Positions 58,993 to 64,000 of a DNA stretch of 64,000 nucleotides are shown here, in pieces. The stretch spans positions 270,479 through 334,478 of the forward strand of contig QZDW01000001.1 in NCBI GenBank assembly GCA_009917545.1, written 5' to 3'. Below the pieces are notes generated by a model. It was given only the letters and a program-made list of their open reading frames with translations, did no database searches and was not told the DNA's origin. This DNA is from a bacterium 1XD42-76 (lineage in GTDB: Bacteria > Bacillota > Clostridia > Lachnospirales > Lachnospiraceae). Made by a program: the position numbers and the translations under genes. Each line of letters starts with the position of its first letter. Position 1 is the first letter of the stretch.

Positions 58993-61701
58993 ATGGAAGA
59001 ATTAAGACAGGAACCGCATGGGCAGGGGCAGGAAAAACCGTCCCGCAGCCACGAAGAGCAGGAACATCATCACGAACATGGCGAAACCTGTTCCTGCGGG
59101 CACCATCATGAACACGGGCACGGACATGACGGACACTCGCATGATGAGCACGAGCATAATGGGCACGAACATCACCATGAACACGGTGAGAGCTGCTCCT
59201 GCGGGCATCATCATGAACATGACGGGCATTCGCATGATCAGCACGAGCACAATGGACACGAACATCACCATGAACACGGTGAGAACTGCTCCTGCGGGCA
59301 TCATCATGAACACAGCGGGCACGAACATCACCACCACGATCACGGTGTTTTGCCGACGGCACGCACCTCTTCTGATTCCAAAGCTCCATGCATCGTTTAC
59401 GTGATGAAAAATATTGACTGTGCCAACTGTTCCGCCAAGATCGAAGCCAAAATCCGCGAACTTCCGGAGGTGGATGACGCTGTGCTCACCTTTGCCACCA
59501 GGCAGCTGCGCGTCTACTCACACGCTGGTACGGCTCTTCTTCCAAAAATACAGGAGATCGCCGATCAGATCGAACCGGGCACTGTCATCGAAGTCCGTAC
59601 ACGCTCGTCAAAATCAAACTGCATCGTCTATATGCTGGAAAATATCGACTGTGCCAACTGCTCCGCCAAGATTGAGGCCAAAATCCGCGAACTTCCGGAG
59701 GTGGACGATGCGGTTCTGACCTTTGCCACCAGACAGCTGCGCGTCTACTCTTCAGCCGGAGCCGCCCTGCTGCCCAAAATGCAGGAAATCGCCGACAAAA
59801 TTGAACCGGGTACTGTCATATCTATTCGTGAGGAGAGCCGCGATACCACAAAAGCGCCTGCTCCTGACAAACACCGCCGCGACATTCCTGAACTGGTATC
59901 CGGAGGCGCGCTTTTTATCATCGGTGAACTGCTTGCCGGTTCCATGCCCAAACTATCCTCAGTCTGTTTCATTGCCGCCTATCTCATTCTCGGCAGAAAT
60001 ATCCTGCTTACTGCCCTGAAAAATATGAAAACCGGCCATGTCATGGACGAGAATTTCCTCATGAGTATTGCTACGCTGGGGGCATTTCTCATCAATCAAT
60101 TCGGGGAAGCTGTGGGGGTCATGCTCTTTTACCGTGTCGGAGAGGCCTTTGAGCACAGAGCTGTGGAAAAGAGCCGCAGCCAAATCATGGAAGCCGTAGA
60201 CCTTCGCCCTGAGACGGTTCTTGTGGAACGCGGCGGGGAAGTAAAGGAAGTTCTGGCCGAAAATGCCAGAGTTGGTGAGATTGTCCATATCCGTCCGGGC
60301 GACCGCATTCCGCTCGACGGCGTGGTCGTGGACGGCGAAAGCCGCGTCGATACCTCTCCCATCACCGGAGAGCCGCTCCCCGTATCTGTCAGACCCGGGA
60401 GCTCCGTCATTTCCGGCTGTATGAACACCTCGGGCCTGTTGAAAATGCGCATTGAAAAAGAACTGTCTGAGTCAATGGTAACGAGAATTCTGGACTCTGT
60501 GGAAAATGCCGCTGCCAGCAAGCCCCAGGCAGAGCGTTTCATCACAAAATTTGCGCGAATCTACACCCCGTTTGTAGTGGCACTGGCCGCCGCTACTGCC
60601 ATCATCCCCTCCCTTATCACCGGGAACTGGGATCATTGGATCTATACTGCCCTGACCTTCCTCGTCATCAGCTGTCCCTGTGCGCTTGTGCTGAGCGTAC
60701 CCCTGGCATTCTTCTCGGGTATCGGTGCAGGCTCCAAGAGAGGCATTCTGTTTAAGGGCGGGATTGCTTTAGAGACTTTAAATAAGGTGAAGATCGTTGT
60801 CATGGACAAAACCGGTACAATCACCAGGGGGGATTTCTCCGTTCAGTCCATCCACCCGGCCGCCGGTATCAGTGAAAATGAGCTGCTTGCGATGGCTGCT
60901 GCCTGTGAAACGTCGTCTACGCACCCCATTGGACACAGCATTTTGACCGCTGCGCAGAAAAATGCCCTTACGATTGATACGCCCTCGCAGCTTGAAGAGA
61001 TTTCCGGCCGCGGTATCCATGCTTTCACGCGTTATGGCGAGCTGTTGTGCGGAAATGTAAAGCTCATGCAGGAGTATCATATTGACTGTTCCTCCTATAA
61101 AGAGGAAGCGGCTGCGACCGGCGTCCTTCTGGCAAAGGACGGCGTATATGCTGGTTATATTCTCATTTCCGACACCATTAAGCCGGAAGCGGCCTCCGCC
61201 ATCCTCTCTTTAAAGAAGCTCGGAATCCGGACTGCCATGCTCACCGGAGATAATCAGTCCTCTGCCGACGCCGTTGCCAAAGAGACTGGCATTGATACGG
61301 TATATTCCAAGCTTCTGCCCGAGGATAAGCTGAATATCCTCCAAAGGCTCCGTACCGATAGCGGAAGTGCCATGTTTGTCGGCGACGGTATCAACGATGC
61401 GCCCGTTCTCGCAGGCGCCGATGTCGGTGCAGCAATGGGAAGCGGTGCTGACGCAGCCATCGAGGCCGCTGATGTCGTTTTCATGACTTCAAGCGTGGAG
61501 GCAATCCCTGCCGCTGTCCGCATCGCCCGTGCGACAGGAAGCATTGCCAACCAGAATGTCATTTTCGCACTTGCAGTCAAGGGCCTCGTGATGCTTTTGG
61601 GGCTGGCCGGAATCGCCTCCATGTGGCTGGCCGTCTTTGCAGACACCGGCGTTGCTATGCTGTGCGTACTCAATTCAATCCGGGTATTATATAAGAAGTA
61701 A
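58993..61701 (+). CDS. Heavy-metal translocating P-type ATPase (Zn/Cd/Co type) with His-rich N-terminus
   Basis: A 902-aa P1B ATPase that exports Zn(II), Cd(II) or similar ions. Residues about 20-118 are a histidine-rich extension with three copies of HEHHHEHGE-x-CSCGHHHEH. Two HMA domains follow, about 133-203 and 210-280, each with IDCANCSAKIEAKIREL and nearly identical to each other (77-residue period). The core has the CPC transport site (ISCPCALVLSVPLAF), the phosphorylation motif DKTGTI, MLTGDNQ and GDGINDAPVLAGADVG. GGGGGGAA precedes the ATG. A metal-responsive operator at 58924-58950 and a strong terminator flank it. Confidence 0.95.
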   Translation: MEELRQEPHGQGQEKPSRSHEEQEHHHEHGETCSCGHHHEHGHGHDGHSHDEHEHNGHEHHHEHGESCSCGHHHEHDGHSHDQHEHNGHEHHHEHGENCSCGHHHEHSGHEHHHHDHGVLPTARTSSDSKAPCIVYVMKNIDCANCSAKIEAKIRELPEVDDAVLTFATRQLRVYSHAGTALLPKIQEIADQIEPGTVIEVRTRSSKSNCIVYMLENIDCANCSAKIEAKIRELPEVDDAVLTFATRQLRVYSSAGAALLPKMQEIADKIEPGTVISIREESRDTTKAPAPDKHRRDIPELVSGGALFIIGELLAGSMPKLSSVCFIAAYLILGRNILLTALKNMKTGHVMDENFLMSIATLGAFLINQFGEAVGVMLFYRVGEAFEHRAVEKSRSQIMEAVDLRPETVLVERGGEVKEVLAENARVGEIVHIRPGDRIPLDGVVVDGESRVDTSPITGEPLPVSVRPGSSVISGCMNTSGLLKMRIEKELSESMVTRILDSVENAAASKPQAERFITKFARIYTPFVVALAAATAIIPSLITGNWDHWIYTALTFLVISCPCALVLSVPLAFFSGIGAGSKRGILFKGGIALETLNKVKIVVMDKTGTITRGDFSVQSIHPAAGISENELLAMAAACETSSTHPIGHSILTAAQKNALTIDTPSQLEEISGRGIHAFTRYGELLCGNVKLMQEYHIDCSSYKEEAAATGVLLAKDGVYAGYILISDTIKPEAASAILSLKKLGIRTAMLTGDNQSSADAVAKETGIDTVYSKLLPEDKLNILQRLRTDSGSAMFVGDGINDAPVLAGADVGAAMGSGADAAIEAADVVFMTSSVEAIPAAVRIARATGSIANQNVIFALAVKGLVMLLGLAGIASMWLAVFADTGVAMLCVLNSIRVLYKK
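59065..59343 (+). repeat. Tandem repeats encoding the His-rich region
   Basis: Three in-frame repeat units of about 75-100 bp encode the HEHHHEHGE(T/S/N)CSCGHHHEH blocks. The DNA is nearly identical between units, with shared GAACATCACCATGAACACGG stretches, which points to recent expansion and copy-number slippage. Confidence 0.85.
59389..59832 (+). repeat. Tandem duplication of the HMA domain
   Basis: Two units with a 231-bp period, encoding the two HMA metal-binding domains. They match closely even at synonymous positions in the central part (ATCGACTGTGCCAACTG region), indicating a recent duplication or ongoing gene conversion. Confidence 0.85.
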
Positions 61702-61725
61702 TCTGGTTCGAAAGATATGTATATC

Positions 61726-61764
61726 GGCAGGGGGATGGATGTTGCAGCATCCCCCTGCCTTTTT
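61726..61764 (+). terminator. Terminator of the P-ATPase gene
   Basis: GGCAGGGGGATG (61726-61737) and CATCCCCCTGCC (61748-61759), a perfect 12-bp stem followed by TTTTT, 25 bp past the stop codon. Confidence 0.9.
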
Positions 61765-61882
61765 AGTATCCAGAAATCTGCTCTTTGATCTGCTTAAAGA
61801 AATCTGTCCTATTCTGTTAAACTCCAGCAGCGCCTTCCGGTAATCCATACCCAAAGCACCCCGGCTGTACTCCACTCTGCCG

Positions 61883-62077
61883 TTACCTCTTCAAAAAATC
61901 ACGGAATGCTTTCAGCTCCTTCTTCCTGTCCTCCGGAATACTGTTGAACTCTGTATTGCGTACTGCTCCCTCTAATGCATACAAATGTACCAGTTCCTCC
62001 GCCGAACCAATCCCCACGGAATGCAACTTCCCTGCCATCTCTTTACCAATATTCATCATAGATGTTAATTCTGTCAT
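61883..62077 (-). CDS. TfoX C-terminal domain protein with internal deletion
   Basis: A 64-aa protein beginning MNIGKEMAGKLHSVGIGSAEEL (helix-hairpin region of the TfoX C-terminal domain) and ending VHLYALEGAVRNTEF...DRKKELKAFRDFL, its final helices. The middle of the domain, about 20 residues between GSAEE and the VHLY stretch in family members, is missing, but the frame is kept. AGGAGAAAATATG gives a good start. It may be a shortened but expressed protein or an early pseudogene. Confidence 0.65.
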   Translation of the reverse strand: MTELTSMMNIGKEMAGKLHSVGIGSAEELVHLYALEGAVRNTEFNSIPEDRKKELKAFRDFLKR

Positions 62078-62221
62078 ATTTTCTCCTGTATTGCTCCTGT
62101 TTCCTGTACCCGGACGACCTGAGGTCAGATGCCTTATATCCAGGCAGTTATCGGTATTTTTGCACCCAAGGAATTGCTGCGGTTTTTAGTCATGCCTGTC
62201 ACCTATAATTTGTATGCCTCA

Positions 62222-62642
62222 TTACTCAAATTGGAGTTCGTTTAGCAAAGCTATGGTAATATCTTTGGCTATCCCAGAAGCCTTTTTACAGTTTTCTTCA
62301 AAACATTCGTTTCCGCTGTGCGTTGCAGTATCGGTAACACATCGGATAGAAAGGAACGGTATGCTGTTTCGGAGTCGAAAATCTCCAGTTCTTTGTTCAT
62401 TCCGCCTGCCGTCCCTGCATTGATAACAATATCTGCGCTGTATACATCTATCAGTATTTGTGTCGCAATAGCGGTATTTACTTTACATACTCCGGAAAAC
62501 AAGGCAAGCACCGCAATGCCATGAATCTTTCCCCCATAAAATTTTAGCATTGCCTTTGTGGTTATTTTACATTCTTCTATCATCGGCAAAAATGGATCCC
62601 GTTCACTGTCACTTGCACATATAATACCTACACATATGCACT
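62222..62642 (-). pseudogene. Methylthioadenosine / SAH nucleosidase (MTAN) remnant
   Basis: The N-terminal part is clear (GIICASDSERDPFLPMIEECKITTKAMLKFYGGKIHGI..., INAGTAGGMNKELEIFD). It then joins abruptly to the C-terminal part (IPFLSIRCVTDTATHSGNECFEENCKKASGIAKDITIAL) in another frame. About 100 central residues are gone and the frame is shifted near 62350. No start codon is evident at the 5' end. A non-functional remnant. Confidence 0.8.
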
Positions 62643-62698
62643 ATCCTCCAAATTTCAATTCCGTGTGATTTTCATATTGTTCCTCTTGCGAAATCAAT

Positions 62699-62828
62699 TC
62701 ATTGTCTTTCTCCCTTGTTCAGACAATTTCTTGAAATTTTCCAACATCGTATTCCATATTTCAGGAGAATGCCCTTCCCATTGAACCACCTCTGCTACAA
62801 TCTTTAGAGGTTGTTTTGATCGATCCAT
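62699..62828 (-). CDS. Possible small or decayed ORF
   Basis: A 42-codon frame, MDRSKQPLKIVAEVVQWEGHSPEIWNTMLENF..., which looks protein-like and continues a few codons upstream (FHGTKTDLK) without a start. No family is recognised. It lies just beyond the nucleotidyltransferase stop and could be a broken partner gene. Confidence 0.25.
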
Positions 62829-62885
62829 TTTCAAATCTGTTTTTGTCCCATGAAATCCGCCCCATAGGACAGTTTCAAAAAGTAA

Positions 62886-63560
62886 TCAGTTAAAGTATTT
62901 TCTATATATTTCATTTATTGTCTCGACATAAACAACATACGATGGATGGTTTTCATCCTGGCGTTCAAGATACCTATTTTTCTTGTCTTTATATCTGTCC
63001 CGAACCTCATCCCAATGCCTTTGGGACTTAATGGCATCAGCCTTTTCCCGGATGTGACGAACAGATGGCGCCTCTCCCCAATGATAATTATCAGAGCCCT
63101 TATCGTGGAGCAGCATATAATGAGTCCCGCCTTCCTCTCTGGCTAATATAGCAAGGTCAAAACTGAAAGCCACCTGTGACAGAATACCGGGAGTATATAT
63201 CAAAGCAGTTATGACAGATGTTGAATCCTTTCCATCCGAGAATTGGCCTCCCCTTACAACATGACTTCTGCTTCTCCTTAATATCAGATTCAAAGAATCC
63301 CTCACCCTGTTTTTAAGGCATTGAGGATTATGCCAATACCTGTCTGGCATTCTTATAATCATTAGATTGTAGTCCAAATCAAATGGGGCATTCCCATTTC
63401 GCATCACAAGTTTCCGCGCATGGCTTCCACTTCCTACAAGGAAAAACTGCGTGTTTATGCTGAATTTTTCATTTAGATAATCCCGCAGTTCTGTAAGCAT
63501 CCCCGAACACTCACTGCGATATAGCCGGACTTCCTTTTCACTCACATATTCATATGCCAT
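62886..63560 (-). CDS. Nucleotidyltransferase-fold protein
   Basis: A 224-aa protein. The core GSGSHARKLVMRNGNAPFDLDYNLMI has the G-S motif and D-x-D-type metal residues of the pol-beta nucleotidyltransferase fold. Further segments (RVRDSLNLILRRS, VRGGQFSDGKDSTSVITALIYTPGILSQVAFSFDLAIL) supply the expected third acidic strand (FDLAI). AGGAG lies 7 nt before MAYEY, so that start is used. The substrate is unknown: it could modify RNA, a small molecule or a protein. It is the only clearly intact gene in an otherwise decayed 2.3-kb stretch. Confidence 0.7.
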   Translation of the reverse strand: MAYEYVSEKEVRLYRSECSGMLTELRDYLNEKFSINTQFFLVGSGSHARKLVMRNGNAPFDLDYNLMIIRMPDRYWHNPQCLKNRVRDSLNLILRRSRSHVVRGGQFSDGKDSTSVITALIYTPGILSQVAFSFDLAILAREEGGTHYMLLHDKGSDNYHWGEAPSVRHIREKADAIKSQRHWDEVRDRYKDKKNRYLERQDENHPSYVVYVETINEIYRKYFN

Positions 63561-63798
63561 TCTTTTTCTCCTATCTGCCCATACCTCCATCTAACGCTCT
63601 TTTGTCGCTAAATCATTATAGTATGGCAGACGAAGCTTGCTTTGTCAATCTCTTTTTTCAGATATCTTCAATAAGTCTTTTAGCTAAGTCCTGAAAAATC
63701 TGCTATAATGAATGGGGATTTTCATTATATACCAAAGTAGAGGTGGACTATTGTGGTAACACGATTATATTTACATAAATTAGTTTCCTAATGCGGAA

Positions 63799-64000
63799 CT
63801 ATTCGTCCAACAGATGACGGATTTCCTCCGCCCAGTCGGTTACCTGGCGCTGTTTCCGGGCAGTTACATGCCACCATCCCGTAAACACAAAGATGCTACA
63901 GGTTCCTTTTCGGACGTATTCTGAATCCATCTTTTGTGTATCACCTGGCCGCATGGGTAGTGGCTCCTTTGTTTCCCCAAGCAGCTGGTAAGGTTTTTCA
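63799..64000 (-). mobile_element. IS630-like transposase fragment, cut by the window edge
   Basis: The minus-strand frame enters from the right edge as EKPYQLLGETKEPLPMRPGDTQKMDSEYVRKGTCSIFVFTGWWHV...DWAEEIRHLLDE and stops at 63799. It resembles the start of the catalytic domain of IS630-type transposases, with a short in-frame loss after FVFT and a premature stop, since the rest of the DDE domain does not follow. It is most likely a dead fragment. Bases 63561-63798 hold nothing recognisable. Confidence 0.6.

Noticed and set aside
58991..59404. Long antisense and alternate-frame ORFs over the His-rich region
   Set aside because: Repeated His codons leave other frames open by composition; the plus-strand frame is part of a clear P-type ATPase.
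61687..61875. 62-aa minus-strand ORF
   Set aside because: It runs through the P-ATPase terminator hairpin and ends inside that gene; no ribosome site or family seen.

Overview
The window looks like chromosome from a Gram-positive anaerobe of the Lachnospiraceae / Clostridium cluster XIVa type. The basis is AGGAGG-type ribosome binding sites, a T-box on leuS, clostridial family content (DUF1538 with a PII-like partner, LarA, many M20 peptidases, a membrane MMPL pump) and intermediate base composition with one much more AT-rich glycan block. This is an inference from gene content; no rRNA or other marker that fixes the species is present.

Layout. 0-6.3 kb: leuS on the minus strand behind a leucine T-box, an imidazolonepropionase-like amidohydrolase and an M20 peptidase. 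6.3-8.7 kb: a decayed accessory stretch (frameshifted small gene, Uma2 nuclease, Phd/YefM antitoxin with a broken toxin, IS110 remnant). 8.7-30.5 kb: a minus-strand, tightly packed run of about 20 genes that makes and transfers pseudaminic acid (pseB, pseC, pseG, pseH, pseI and an SpsF-type cytidylyltransferase) and builds a surface glycan (three GT2, one broken GT4, two DUF4422, a pyruvyltransferase, a capsule-synthesis-like protein). Seven of these enzymes carry the same small FGAG-type Rossmann module. 30.8-34.4 kb: a TnpB homologue that has lost all three RuvC catalytic residues, two tandem structured repeats upstream of it, and a BglII-like endonuclease with an MT-A70 methyltransferase. 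34.4-38.3 kb: a DUF169 / NMT1-type ABC transporter operon. 38.7-53 kb: peptidases, a membrane-anchored NACHT NTPase, a kinase-like protein, NhaD-type and MFS transporters, DUF1538/PII, TauE/SafE with its MarR regulator, and LarA. 53-58.7 kb: secreted coiled-coil protein, MMPL pump and TetR regulator. 59-61.7 kb: a His-rich Zn/Cd-type P-ATPase behind an ArsR/SmtB-type operator. 61.8-64 kb: a graveyard of decayed genes with one intact nucleotidyltransferase.

Most notable: (1) the catalytically dead TnpB homologue (Asp to Ser, Glu to Met, Asp to Lys, zinc finger intact), with its own promoter, just upstream of the pseudaminic acid operon and with no TnpA; (2) a family of about 105-bp structured intergenic repeats, eight copies in the first 34.4 kb in both orientations, tandem beside the dead TnpB and inside the leuS leader. 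Whether the two are functionally linked is a hypothesis, not something the sequence proves.
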